A stretch of 21,749 nucleotides of DNA from Planctomycetia bacterium. GTDB lineage: Bacteria; Planctomycetota; Planctomycetia; Pirellulales; UBA1268. Both the position numbers and the translations under genes were made by a program. The stretch spans positions 1 through 21,749 of the forward strand of contig RFPF01000019.1 of NCBI GenBank assembly GCA_009926295.1, given 5' to 3'. Below, in pieces: positions 1-7,917 of this stretch (position 1 is the stretch's first letter; the number at the start of each line of letters is the position of its first letter). Below the pieces are notes generated by a model. The model saw nothing but the letters and a program-made list of their open reading frames with translations. It searched no databases and had not been told where the DNA came from.

Positions 1-480
1 ACGAGCGTCGATCCCTCCGGCGGGCTGTCGTTCGCATTCGAGATCACGGGAACGGCGCCGAACTACGGCAGCCCGACGAACAGCGTCAACGACGTGCTCT
101 GGCTCACCGGGGGCACGCCGTTCGCGGCATCGCTCACGTCGGCGAATGCGGTGAGCCTCTACCTCACGCCGGCGGCCGTCGAGGCGGGCACGCTGACCGG
201 CGGGTTCTTCACCGCGGGCCAGACGGACTTCCTCGCGAGCATCCAGTCCGCCGCGTTCTCCTACTTCGTCCAGGACGCCAACGGTGCCCTCGCCTACAAT
301 GGGGCCAACTACAAGACCCTCCTGCAGTACGATCCCTCGAAGAGCGTGACGATCTCCACCGTGCCCGCGAACGGCGGCCAGGTGATGCAGATGGTCGTCG
401 TGCCCGAGCCGGGGGCGGCGGTGCTGGCGGGTGTGGGCGTGGCGCTGGCGTCCTGGATGATTCGGCGCCGGCGGTCGTAG
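1..480 (+). CDS. PEP-CTERM sorting domain protein, C-terminal part (5' end outside window)
   Basis: The frame is open from base 1, so the gene begins upstream; the GTG at 94 is an internal codon and not a likely start. The last 26 residues form a PEP-CTERM sorting signal: a Val-Pro-Glu-Pro motif (PEP at 403-411), a hydrophobic stretch rich in Ala/Gly/Val, and a terminal Arg cluster (RRRRS). In known systems this tag is recognised by an exosortase, which removes it and hands the protein to the cell envelope. The remainder is a Ser/Thr/Ala-rich extracellular-type sequence with no domain I recognise. The next gene starts 24 bases downstream on the same strand and is also a surface-type protein, so the two may be co-transcribed. 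The PEP-CTERM call is firm; the role of the protein is unknown. Confidence 0.85.
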   Translation, partial: TSVDPSGGLSFAFEITGTAPNYGSPTNSVNDVLWLTGGTPFAASLTSANAVSLYLTPAAVEAGTLTGGFFTAGQTDFLASIQSAAFSYFVQDANGALAYNGANYKTLLQYDPSKSVTISTVPANGGQVMQMVVVPEPGAAVLAGVGVALASWMIRRRRS

Positions 481-504
481 GTCGTTGAGTCGGGATCCGC
501 AGCC

Positions 505-1584
505 ATGACATCGCACCGCAGGGCCCCGAAGGATCGGGACCGTGGCTTCACGCTCGTGGAGCTGCTCGTCGTCATCGCCATCATCGGCGTGCTCGTCGGC
601 CTGTTGCTGCCCGCCGTGCAGGCCGCCCGCGAGTCGGCGCGTCGCAGTGCGTGCCTCAACAACATGAAGCAGGCCTCGATCGGGATGCATTCCCACGCCG
701 ACAAGAAGGTCGTGGGCGGCGACAACATGCTCCCGTGGGCCAACTTCCGCAACAACGGCGGGGGCCTCGTGAACATGGCCACGACCGACCATGCGGCGGT
801 GCTGGGCTTCGGCACCGGATACAGCTGGATGGTGCAGATCCTGCCGTTCACCGAGGAGTCGGCCATCTACGACAGGTTTCCCCCGAATCTCACCGTGGGC
901 CGCACCGACTACACCAATGCGGCCGCCCCGAACTGGACGTCGGCGGTCGCCACGGATCTCCAGGTGAACCAGATCATCAAGTGGTCGCGCTGCCCGTCGT
1001 GGACCGGCGCCCATCCGCTCATCGCCAAGAACATGCTCTCGGGGTTCGACCTCACCGGCCACACCCAGCAGCAGAAGGGGCGCTTGACGTACAAGGCGAA
1101 CATCGGGGCGGCGAGCACCGCCAACGGCTACGACGACCAGGGGAAATACGCCGGTCCGATCGGCGCGAAAAACCGCACCGGCTTCAAGAAGATCCTCGAC
1201 GGCACGAGCAAGACGATCATGCTCGCCGAGTCGGCCTATGCGCCGCCGTTCTTCTGGGGATACCTGTCGTGGTCGATCACCGGCATGAACGTGGAGTACG
1301 ACCGCACCACGAACACGTGGTCGCCGAAGAACGCCTCCGAGAACCTCGCTGAACTGGGGACGCTGGCCTGCCCCGATCCCGCCGCCGGCACGGGGTCGCC
1401 GGCCGGATACGACATCGCCAGGGATCATTTCATCGCCAGCACCAGTTCGGAGCACACCGGCGACGTCTTCGGAGTGGCCATGGTCGACGGCTCGGTGCGG
1501 TTCCTGCAGTACGCCATGGACCAGGGCGTGTACCTCTCGCTCTGCACCCGGGCCAACGCAGAGGCGACGAGCAACGACTACTGA
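505..1584 (+). CDS. DUF1559 domain protein with type IV prepilin-like N-terminus
   Basis: This 359-residue protein has a short basic leader followed by the class III (prepilin) cleavage site: Gly14 before Phe15-Thr-Leu-Val-Glu19, then a hydrophobic helix ending in LLLPAVQAARESARR. That helix is the hallmark of the DUF1559 family, which is massively expanded in planctomycetes. Prepilin peptidase would cut after Gly14 and methylate Phe15; Glu19 is the conserved position-5 glutamate. The C-terminus carries the family's His...Asp-Gly-Ser-Val motif (HTGDVFGVAMVDGSV). Here ten residues separate His and Asp-Gly, rather than the nine in the usual H-x9-DG signature. The cargo region between helix and motif is of unknown function and is presumed to be displayed on a pseudopilus or the cell surface. 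ATG 505 fits the leader length. Confidence 0.95.
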   Translation: MTSHRRAPKDRDRGFTLVELLVVIAIIGVLVGLLLPAVQAARESARRSACLNNMKQASIGMHSHADKKVVGGDNMLPWANFRNNGGGLVNMATTDHAAVLGFGTGYSWMVQILPFTEESAIYDRFPPNLTVGRTDYTNAAAPNWTSAVATDLQVNQIIKWSRCPSWTGAHPLIAKNMLSGFDLTGHTQQQKGRLTYKANIGAASTANGYDDQGKYAGPIGAKNRTGFKKILDGTSKTIMLAESAYAPPFFWGYLSWSITGMNVEYDRTTNTWSPKNASENLAELGTLACPDPAAGTGSPAGYDIARDHFIASTSSEHTGDVFGVAMVDGSVRFLQYAMDQGVYLSLCTRANAEATSNDY

Positions 1585-1601
1585 GCCGCGGCTGCCCGGC
1601 G

Positions 1602-1615
1602 GCCCCGCGCGGGGC
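1602..1615. other. 14-base perfect GC palindrome between convergent genes
   Basis: GCCCCGCGCGGGGC reads identically on both strands and lies between the stop of the DUF1559 gene (1584) and the stop of the acyl-CoA synthetase gene (1642). It could fold into a short GC-rich hairpin in either transcript, but no T-run follows on either side, so a standard intrinsic terminator is not supported. Confidence 0.35.
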
Positions 1616-1631
1616 TCGGGACACCCCAGCG

Positions 1632-1655
1632 CCGGCGGCGTTCAGGTGCCGCCGG
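1632..1655 (-). other. Hairpin spanning the stop codon of the acyl-CoA synthetase gene
   Basis: CCGGCGGC at 1632-1639 and GCCGCCGG at 1648-1655 are perfect 8-base complements around an 8-base loop that contains the TGA stop (1642-1644). The structure could stall or stabilise the 3' end of the minus-strand message. There is no T tract, so it is not called a terminator, and in DNA this GC-rich a chance match is possible. Confidence 0.3.
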
Positions 1656-3144
1656 TGAAGAGGGCCCGCACGGCCGGCTTGCTCGTCTTGCCGAGCGCGT
1701 TCTGCGGGAGGCTGTCGACCACCACGACGCGCCGCGGGATCTTGTAGGGGGAGAGCCGTTCGCGGCACCAGCCGCGGAGCGTCTGGGCATCGAGCGTCTC
1801 GCCCGGCTCGAGAACGGCCGCCACAGCCACCGCCTCGCCCCATTCATCGTCGGGCACGCCCACGACGGCGCAGCCGCGGATCGCAGGGTGGTCGAGCAGG
1901 GCCGCCTCGATCTCGAGGGCCGACAGCTTGTAGCCCCCGCTCTTGATGATGTCGACGCTGCGTCGGCCGAGAATCCGGTATTGCCCGCGCTCGAGCACGG
2001 CGACGTCGCCGGTGCGGAACCAGCCCTCGGTGAACGAGTCGCGCGTGGCCTCGGGCTGGCCCCAGTATTCGAGGAACACGCCGGGGCCGCGCACCTGGAT
2101 CTCGCCGGACGCGTCGGTGCCGGAGACCACACCGCCCGCGTCGTCGACGAGGCGCACCTCGACGCCCGGCAGGGGCACGCCGACGGTGCCCGCCCGGCGC
2201 TCCCCGTCGTAGGGGTGTGAGAGGGCCATGCCGATCTCGGTCATGCCGTAGCGCTCGAGCAGCTGCTGGCCGGTGAGCTGGTGCCAGCGGGCGTGGAGCG
2301 AGGCAGGCAGCGCCGCCGATCCCGACACCGCCAGCCGCAGGGCGGAGAAGCCGGCGACGGCGGCCTGCCGGGCGTCGTCGGGCAGGCCGGCGATCGCCTC
2401 GACGAGACGGCCGTAGATGGTGGGGACGGCCATGAACAGCGTGTAGCGGCCGGCCGCGACGCGGTCGAGGATCGCCGCCGCGTCGAACCTGGAAAACGCG
2501 TCGAGGCGTCCTCCGGCCCAGAGGCACGAGCTCATCACGTTGACGATGCCGTGGATGTGGTAGAGGGGCAGGAAGAGCGGGATACGGTCCGCCGCACTCC
2601 AGCGCCAGGCCTCGATGAGCGACGTGATTTGCGCGGAGAGCCCCGCATGCGTCGAGACAACGCCCTTCGGGCGGCTGGTGGTGCCGCTGGTGCAGAGGAT
2701 CATTGCCCGCCGTCCGGCAGCGATGGCGGGAAGCACGAGCCCGCGGGCCGCGGGGAGGGTCTCGCGGGCCAGGTGCACGATCGGGATGCCCAGGCTGCCG
2801 GCCGCGGCCACCACTTCCGGTCGCGGCGCACCCGTGGCGAGGATGCACGCCGGGCGGACGTCGGCGAGGAACTGCTCGAGCTCGGCGGCGGTGGCCGCCT
2901 GGCTGAGCGGCACCACGACGCCCCCGGCCCGCCAGATGCCCCACTGGGCCGCCACGTGGAGCCCGCCGGCGGGAATCGCCAGGCCGACCCGGGCCTCCGC
3001 GAGGTCTGCGGCGGCGCCGAGCAACTGCTCCGCGATGCCCGCCGAGGCCGCAAGGAGCTCGCCATACGACCACGTGCCCTCGTGGTCCTCGACGGCCGGA
3101 GCGCCGCCGTGTCGACGGGCGCGGCTGATGATCGGCAGATCCAT
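1642..3144 (-). CDS. Malonyl-CoA/acyl-CoA synthetase (ACSF3/MatB-like, ANL superfamily)
   Basis: The 500-residue AMP-forming ligase activates a carboxylic acid as acyl-adenylate and transfers it to CoA. Motifs in order: the P-loop-like TSGTTSRPKG (about 152-161), a PLYHIHG motif near 193-199, the adenylate-binding YGMTE within ERYGMTEIGMALSHPYDG, the hinge GWFRTGD, the RRSVDIIKSGGYKLSALEIE stretch, and the C-terminal catalytic Lys in NALGKTSK. The ERYGMTEIGMALS and SVDIIKSGGYKLSALE strings closely resemble the human ACSF3 / bacterial MatB malonyl-CoA synthetase group, so malonate or methylmalonate is the favoured substrate. The reading frame stays open upstream to 3585, but Met at 3144 begins the conserved N-terminus and gives the normal length. 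A TATACT sequence lies 46 bases upstream. No partner gene (such as malonyl-CoA decarboxylase) is adjacent; a broader acyl-CoA ligase role remains possible. Confidence 0.88.
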   Translation of the reverse strand: MDLPIISRARRHGGAPAVEDHEGTWSYGELLAASAGIAEQLLGAAADLAEARVGLAIPAGGLHVAAQWGIWRAGGVVVPLSQAATAAELEQFLADVRPACILATGAPRPEVVAAAGSLGIPIVHLARETLPAARGLVLPAIAAGRRAMILCTSGTTSRPKGVVSTHAGLSAQITSLIEAWRWSAADRIPLFLPLYHIHGIVNVMSSCLWAGGRLDAFSRFDAAAILDRVAAGRYTLFMAVPTIYGRLVEAIAGLPDDARQAAVAGFSALRLAVSGSAALPASLHARWHQLTGQQLLERYGMTEIGMALSHPYDGERRAGTVGVPLPGVEVRLVDDAGGVVSGTDASGEIQVRGPGVFLEYWGQPEATRDSFTEGWFRTGDVAVLERGQYRILGRRSVDIIKSGGYKLSALEIEAALLDHPAIRGCAVVGVPDDEWGEAVAVAAVLEPGETLDAQTLRGWCRERLSPYKIPRRVVVVDSLPQNALGKTSKPAVRALFTGGT

Positions 3145-3189
3145 GCGGTGGCGGTGGTGGCAATCGGCGGAGACGGCAGTTTCTGTCGG

Positions 3190-3195
3190 AGTATA
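3190..3195 (-). promoter_or_regulatory. Possible -10 element for the acyl-CoA synthetase gene
   Basis: On the minus strand the hexamer reads TATACT, one mismatch from the sigma-70 consensus, in otherwise GC-rich DNA. It sits 45 bases upstream of ATG 3144, which would leave a leader of about 40 bases. No convincing -35 box is seen at 16-18 bases. Confidence 0.35.
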
Positions 3196-3243
3196 CAACA
3201 CGACCGCGGGCGTCGACGATGGCAGCGGGCGGTGCCGGCCGGA

Positions 3244-3249
3244 TACAAT
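3244..3249 (+). promoter_or_regulatory. Possible -10 element for a leaderless mini-gene
   Basis: TACAAT ends 6 bases before the ATG at 3256. If used as a -10 box, transcription would begin at or next to the start codon, giving a leaderless mRNA. This fits the lack of a purine-rich ribosome binding site there. No -35 box is apparent. Confidence 0.3.
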
Positions 3250-3255
3250 CCCCGC

Positions 3256-3471
3256 ATGCCCGACCGACCGGCGAACGCGGATGACCGCCCCACCTGCGGC
3301 GGCTGCCGTTTCTGGAAGCCGGCGGCCGGCGGCGACAGCCGGGCCGGCTGGGGGCAGTGCCGGAGAATGCCGCCCACGCTTCCCGAACTGGAGGACGACA
3401 AGCTCGTGCACGTCGGCGTGTGGCCCCACACCGACGCGGCCGACTGGTGCGGCGAGTGGGAGGCGGCGTAG
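3256..3471 (+). CDS. Small four-cysteine protein (CxxC...C...C), function unknown
   Basis: This 71-residue protein is diverged from the acyl-CoA synthetase gene. It has Cys14-Gly-Gly-Cys17-Arg-Phe-Trp, Cys35-Arg-Arg-Met-Pro-Pro, and a C-terminal Trp-Pro-His-Thr...Asp-Trp-Cys65-Gly-Glu-Trp. The same pattern, CxxCxFW / CRxxPP / WPxT / DWCGxW, occurs in a widespread family of tiny uncharacterised bacterial proteins. The four cysteines look like a zinc or iron-sulfur site. The frame is open far upstream, but ATG 3256 is the only start that begins just before the conserved region. No signal peptide is seen, so it is probably cytoplasmic. I recognise the family pattern but know no established function. 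Confidence 0.75.
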   Translation: MPDRPANADDRPTCGGCRFWKPAAGGDSRAGWGQCRRMPPTLPELEDDKLVHVGVWPHTDAADWCGEWEAA

Positions 3472-3572
3472 GGCAGTCAGGCCCTCTGCGGCGCGGCGGG
3501 TGGCCGGCACGTGCGACGATCCACTATCCTTTCCACGGGTTCCCACCCGCACTTCCGGAGTCAGCCAGCACC

Positions 3573-4097
3573 ATGTCCGAGACACTCAGCGAATTCCAGG
3601 GCTGCGACGTCCTCGCCCGGCTCTTCCGGGCCCGCGGCTACGCCATCAAGCGCAACCAGCTCTTCCGCGAGTACGGGGTCGAATTCCACGTCGACGGCTG
3701 GGATGCCCGGGCCCGCGTGGGGTTCGAGTTCCTCACGAGCGAGGACGACGATCACGACGACCTGACGCTCGAGGAATACAAGACCCTCGCCGACGCCCAA
3801 CGCCGCGGCGAGCTGTCGCTGTTCATCATCGACGAGGTGGAGCCCGTGTCCGAGAAAGACCTCGTGGCGGAGGCACACGAGTTCCTCGACGAGGTCGCCG
3901 CGGCCGCCCAGGCCCGGCTGAAGCGGGCGGCGGTCTCGAAGGCGAGGGGCAGGGTCGCCGCGAAGGCGAAGACGGCACGGGCCGCGAAGAAGGCCGCCAA
4001 GAAGGCCAAGAGGGCGACGAAGAAGCCGATTGCGGGAAAGCCGGCGAAGAAGAAGGCGAAGCCGGCGAAGAAGCCGCGCAGTCGCGGCCGCGGGTAA
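3573..4097 (+). CDS. Acidic domain fused to histone H1-like Lys/Ala-rich tail
   Basis: The 174-residue protein has two contrasting halves. Residues 1-113 form a compact, mostly acidic domain (TSEDDDHDDLTLEEY, then a LSLFIIDEVEPVSEKDL segment) that I cannot assign to a named family. From about residue 114 to the end the sequence is almost entirely Lys, Ala, Arg and Pro, with repeated AKKA/AKKP units, as in the tails of eukaryotic histone H1 and bacterial H1-like proteins. Such tails bind DNA or RNA non-specifically. The likely role is nucleic-acid binding or tethering of the N-terminal domain to the nucleoid, but this is inference. ATG 3573 follows a possible TATCCT -10 at 3525-3530. The gene converges on the GH130 gene with a 7-base gap. 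Confidence 0.75.
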   Translation: MSETLSEFQGCDVLARLFRARGYAIKRNQLFREYGVEFHVDGWDARARVGFEFLTSEDDDHDDLTLEEYKTLADAQRRGELSLFIIDEVEPVSEKDLVAEAHEFLDEVAAAAQARLKRAAVSKARGRVAAKAKTARAAKKAAKKAKRATKKPIAGKPAKKKAKPAKKPRSRGRG

Positions 4098-4104
4098 CGC
4101 CACG

Positions 4105-5553
4105 CTACGCCGTCATCGCCGCGAGGACGTCGTCGAGCGGAACGGTGGCGAAGGTGGTGGCATAGTCACTCATCGAGTAGGGGATGACGAGCAATCCCTC
4201 GTGGAGCAGGCCTCCGCAGCTGTAGACCACGTTGGGAACGTAGCCGGCCCGCTCGTTCTCGTCGGGGCTCAGGAGCGGCTCCCGCAGCCGGCCGATCACG
4301 CGGGCGGGGTCGTCGAGGTCGAGGAGCGCCGCCCCGATCGAGTATTTCCGCATCGGCCCCACGCCATGGGTGAGCACCAGCCAGCCGCGCGGGGTCTCGA
4401 TCGGCGAGCCGCAGTTGCCCACCTGGATGAACTCCCACGGGTGTGTCGGCCGGAGCACGAGCCGCTTGGAGTGCCAGAAGTGCAGCATGTCGGACTCCAT
4501 CAGGTAGATGTTCTCGCCATCCTGCCGCGACAGCATCGCGTAGGCCCCGCGGATGCGCCGCGGGAAGAGGGCGAACCCCTTGTTGGCGATCTCCGCGCCG
4601 TTGAGCGTGCTCACCTTGAACCGCACGAAGTCGTCGGTGGCGAGGAACTCCGGCAGCATCACGCTGCCGTCGAAGGCCGTGCACGTGCCGTAGTAGCGGA
4701 CGACGCCGTCGGGTTCCTCGAACCGCACGAACCTCGCGTCCTCGATGCCGTTGGTCTCCGCGGGCGAGTAGGGGAAGAGCACCCGTTCGGAGATGTCGGA
4801 TCCGGGCTCGCACTCGATCTCGTAGTTGGCCCGGGCGAGTGCGAGGATGGAGTTGGCGAAAGGCTCCCACACCTTCCGCCGCAGCCGCTGCTGCCGCGAG
4901 GCCTGGCCGAGGGCCGCCTCGAGGTCGCCGAGCGTGAAGTGGTCGGCGAGGCCGTCGAACACGAGGTCGACGAGACCATCCACGATCCCCAGTTCGGCGA
5001 GCTTGCGCAGGAACAGCGGCTTCTCGTAGCGGCTGTCGGCGACGGCCCGCGGCGCGGTCACGAAGCCGGTCGCGGCGGTGAGCGCGATCGTTCCTCCGGC
5101 GTCGATCGTGCCGGTGCGGAAGCCGACGCTCGACACGTGCCCCTCGCCCGTGGCCCGCAGGCTGAGGATGAACCGCCGCGTGCCCGCAGGCAGGCCGTCC
5201 TGGCGCGGGTGCCAGACGATCGAGGGGTTGAAGAGCGCCGCGCTCTCGAGTGCGTATTCCTGCGTGAAGTGCGAGCCGATCAGGAGCCGACGGGCCGCGG
5301 AGAGCGGCCGGTCGGTGAGGAGGAGGTGGCGGACGGCCTCGGCCCGCTCCTCGAGGAAGGCCACGAGACGCTGGTGGCGGCCGTGGAATTCGGCGAGCAC
5401 CTGCGCGAGCAGCCGCTCCGCCTCGTCATCCGCGAGCTCCATGATCCGGCCGATGATCTTCATCGCGCGCTGGGGATGCGGCGGTTCGAAGGGCCGATAG
5501 AGCACGCGGGCGTTGTTGGGCCGGAGAAGCACTCCGGTGCGGTTGATTTTCAT
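4105..5553 (-). CDS. Glycoside hydrolase family 130 protein (beta-mannoside phosphorylase/hydrolase type)
   Basis: The 482-residue protein has the hallmarks of the long GH130 group: RPNNARVLYRPF at the N-terminus, GHVSSVGFRTG (about 138-148), NGIEDARFVRF (268-278), NKGFALFPR, GNCGSPIET...GWLVLTHGVG (379-399) and ERAGYVPNVVYSCGG. GH130 enzymes act on beta-mannosides, many as phosphorylases, in a five-bladed beta-propeller. No signal peptide is seen, consistent with an intracellular phosphorylase. The gene begins inside the 3' end of the upstream glycosyltransferase gene (128-base overlap in a different frame). Met at 5553 is preferred because the conserved RPNNARVLYRPF motif follows at once; the next Met (5463) would remove it. 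A joint role with the glycosyltransferase in making or recycling a mannose-containing glycan is likely; the exact linkage cannot be told from sequence. Confidence 0.9.
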   Translation of the reverse strand: MKINRTGVLLRPNNARVLYRPFEPPHPQRAMKIIGRIMELADDEAERLLAQVLAEFHGRHQRLVAFLEERAEAVRHLLLTDRPLSAARRLLIGSHFTQEYALESAALFNPSIVWHPRQDGLPAGTRRFILSLRATGEGHVSSVGFRTGTIDAGGTIALTAATGFVTAPRAVADSRYEKPLFLRKLAELGIVDGLVDLVFDGLADHFTLGDLEAALGQASRQQRLRRKVWEPFANSILALARANYEIECEPGSDISERVLFPYSPAETNGIEDARFVRFEEPDGVVRYYGTCTAFDGSVMLPEFLATDDFVRFKVSTLNGAEIANKGFALFPRRIRGAYAMLSRQDGENIYLMESDMLHFWHSKRLVLRPTHPWEFIQVGNCGSPIETPRGWLVLTHGVGPMRKYSIGAALLDLDDPARVIGRLREPLLSPDENERAGYVPNVVYSCGGLLHEGLLVIPYSMSDYATTFATVPLDDVLAAMTA

Positions 5554-7816
5554 GGTGCGGATTCGGCTGGAAGGTGAGGGCGGTCATCTCGACGAGCGAG
5601 CAGAGCCAGGCGAGCGTGGACTCGGCCCCCTGGTTGTCGTTGGTGCGGTCCTCCAGCAGGCCGTCGCGGCAGCCGCCCGTGGCCGGGTCGCAGAGAGCGA
5701 GGCCGACGACGTTGTGGCCGAGGAACCACTCGAAGGCGTCCCACGCCCGTTCCTCCCACGCCGAGTCGGCCGTGGCGCGGAACGCCTCCAGGCAGGCGTC
5801 GATCGTGGCATGGGCCTCCAGCGGCTGCTGGTCGAAGGGGGCGGCGGGGGATCCCCTCCGGAGAAATCCCCGACTGCCCACCGGAGAGAAGCGGCCCGAA
5901 GCCGCCCGCTGCACGCCGAGCAGCCAGTCGAGCATCGCGAGACCCGCCTCGAGGGCCTCACGGTCGCCGCTGCGGCTGCCGCTGGAAACGAGTGCCTGGC
6001 AGAGGCGGGCGTTGTCGTAGGCCACGATCTCCTCCGGCCAGATCCAGCCGACGGCGGCGGTGACGCGGAGTCGGTCGAGAAGCCGATGGGTGAGCTCGGC
6101 CCGGGCGGCGGCCGCCCGCCGGTCGCCATCGAGCCGCCGCAGATACTCCTGGATGGCGACGATGCCCAGCGCCCAGGCGCGTGGGCTCGTGGTCTGGAGG
6201 AGGGCGTCGAGCGCCGGCGCGAACAGCCGCATCGCCCAGCCCTGCAGCCCGCCGCGGCGCGATCTCCCGATGCTCGCGCCGAGCGCCACGAGCGCCCGCC
6301 CGAGGCAGTCGTCGGAGCCGCCGTCGTCGAGCCAGCACCGGTCGAACGAGAGAAAGTTGCGAAACCGACCGGTCTCCGGGACGAAGGCATGTCCGAGGAA
6401 CATGGCGTAGGTCGCGGCCGCCCCGGCGGAGGCCGGCCCGCCGAGGCCGAGGTCGTCGAGCCGCACCATGAGTGTCAGCGCCCGGGCGTTGTCGTCGGTG
6501 CAGTAGCCGTCGGCGGCGTTTGGGATGTCGAACGTGGCGTGCTGGAGCAGGCCCGTGGAATCGGTGAGCCGCAGCAGATGATCGAGCCGCACCGGTGGCG
6601 GCTCGGGCCGGGGCCGGCGCCGCAGCTTCGGCGTCGCCGCGCTGCGGCGCGGCCTGACGGTCACGCTCCCGCGGGTCAGCCGGAACGCATCGGCATACCG
6701 CACCGCGACGCGGTTCCACAGCATCTCGCGGCCGATTTCAAGAGCCTGCGAGCGGATGGCATGCCGGCGGGCCGGGGCGTCGAGCAGGTCGCAGACGGCG
6801 GCGCCGATCCCGGCCGCCGACGCGAACGGCACGAGGACACCACGGCCGCCGGCGAGAAGCTCCTGGGCATGCCAGTAGGGCGTGGAGACCACGGGTGTGC
6901 CGCACCCGAAGGCGTACGCCAGCGTGCCGGAGGTGATCTGCTCCTCATTGAGGTAGGGCGTCAGGTAGATGTCCGCGGCGGCGAGGAAGGAGAGGAGGTC
7001 CGGGAGGTCGACGTAGCGGTCGTGGAAGACGACGTGTGCCCCCACCCCGATGGCCGCAGCCCGATTCCTCAGGGCCTCGCGGTAGCACTCGCCCTCGCGG
7101 GCCACGAGGTGCGGGTGTGTCGCCCCGAGCACGACGTAGCGCACGCGCGGATGGCGGGCCACGATCGCGGGCAGGGCCTCGATCGCGTGCTCGATTCCCT
7201 TCGCCGGCGAGAGCAGGCCGAACGTGAGCAGCACATCGCAGCCGGCGAGCCCGAGCCGGGCCCTGGCGGCGTCGGGCGGCTCCCGCGGCGGGCCCGGGAT
7301 GCCGTGCGGGATCACGTCGATGCGGTCGGGGGCGACGCCGTGGACCTCGCGCAGGAGCGTGCGGCCGCGCTCGGTCATCACCGCGAGGCGTGCCGACAGC
7401 CGGATCACGTCGTCCATTACGCGGCGCTGTGCAGGCGTCGGCGAGGCCAGCACGGTGTGGAGCGTGGTGTGCACCGGCGCGCGAAGATGCTCGAGGAGCG
7501 AGAGCACGTGGCTGCCGGCCTCGCCGCCGAAGATGCCGTATTCGTGCTGCAGCGACACGACGTCGGCATTCCAGAGGTTCAGGAACCGGCCCGCGCGTGC
7601 GAAGGCCTCGGCGTCGTCGGCACGGATCTCGAAGGCCGCCTCGGCCGGGTAGTCGTGGCGGGAGTGGCCGTCGTCGAGCGGGACGACGACGCAGGACGCA
7701 TCGGGCAGGTGCGCGGCGACGGCCCCGCGGAGGTCGGCGGTGTAGGTCGCGATGCCGCACCGGCGCGGCACGTACGTGCCGACGAACGCGATCCTGTGGA
7801 GCGGGGGAGCATGCAT
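5426..7816 (-). CDS. GT4-type glycosyltransferase with C-terminal helical domain
   Basis: The 796-residue protein has two modules. Residues 1-380 are a GT-B glycosyltransferase: GTYVPRRCGIATYT loop (13-26), QHEYGIFGG (90-98), VIPHGIPG (168-175), FGLLSPAKGIEHAIEALP nucleotide-sugar-site segment (199-216), and PYLNEEQITSGTLAYAFGCGTPVVSTPYWHAQE with the conserved late glutamate (287-319). Residues about 410-750 form a second domain starting near HATFDIPNAADGYCTDDNARAL, of the helical-barrel type that accompanies this GT4 subfamily. About 42 C-terminal residues overlap the GH130 gene and are Arg/Pro/Ala-rich and poorly structured, so they are probably dispensable. The pairing with GH130 suggests synthesis and turnover of a mannoside-type glycan, perhaps a surface or storage oligosaccharide. 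No clear Shine-Dalgarno precedes ATG 7816. Confidence 0.88.
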   Translation of the reverse strand: MHAPPLHRIAFVGTYVPRRCGIATYTADLRGAVAAHLPDASCVVVPLDDGHSRHDYPAEAAFEIRADDAEAFARAGRFLNLWNADVVSLQHEYGIFGGEAGSHVLSLLEHLRAPVHTTLHTVLASPTPAQRRVMDDVIRLSARLAVMTERGRTLLREVHGVAPDRIDVIPHGIPGPPREPPDAARARLGLAGCDVLLTFGLLSPAKGIEHAIEALPAIVARHPRVRYVVLGATHPHLVAREGECYREALRNRAAAIGVGAHVVFHDRYVDLPDLLSFLAAADIYLTPYLNEEQITSGTLAYAFGCGTPVVSTPYWHAQELLAGGRGVLVPFASAAGIGAAVCDLLDAPARRHAIRSQALEIGREMLWNRVAVRYADAFRLTRGSVTVRPRRSAATPKLRRRPRPEPPPVRLDHLLRLTDSTGLLQHATFDIPNAADGYCTDDNARALTLMVRLDDLGLGGPASAGAAATYAMFLGHAFVPETGRFRNFLSFDRCWLDDGGSDDCLGRALVALGASIGRSRRGGLQGWAMRLFAPALDALLQTTSPRAWALGIVAIQEYLRRLDGDRRAAAARAELTHRLLDRLRVTAAVGWIWPEEIVAYDNARLCQALVSSGSRSGDREALEAGLAMLDWLLGVQRAASGRFSPVGSRGFLRRGSPAAPFDQQPLEAHATIDACLEAFRATADSAWEERAWDAFEWFLGHNVVGLALCDPATGGCRDGLLEDRTNDNQGAESTLAWLCSLVEMTALTFQPNPHHENQPHRSASPAQQRPRALSALRTAASPARDEDHRPDHGARG

Positions 7817-7897
7817 GGCCGTCGGGCGGCGTGCATGCCGGGGAGGAAGTCCGGCGAGATTCTACGGGGGCAGGCAAGCCGAACGTCGCCCCGATCT

Positions 7898-7917
7898 CCC
7901 GACGGGGCCCGTCAGGG
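7898..7917 (-). other. Imperfect hairpin at the end of the substrate-binding protein gene
   Basis: CCCGAC...GTCAGGG arms with one bulged base form a short GC stem that covers the stop codon of the ABC binding-protein gene (7912-7914). It lies before the 95-base gap to the glycosyltransferase gene. It may separate the transporter message from the GT4/GH130 message, but it has no T tract. Confidence 0.2.

Noticed and set aside
1602..1655. Bidirectional intrinsic terminator between the convergent genes
   Set aside because: Hairpins are present but no T-rich tract follows on either strand.
2281..3471. Long plus-strand open frame (396 codons) opposite the acyl-CoA synthetase gene
   Set aside because: Most of it is Arg/Gly/Glu-rich antisense shadow of a clearly conserved ligase; only the end from 3256 encodes a recognisable protein.
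3940..4090. Tandem DNA repeat array
   Set aside because: The periodic AAG/GCG pattern comes from Lys/Ala codons in the tail of the H1-like protein, not from an independent repeat.
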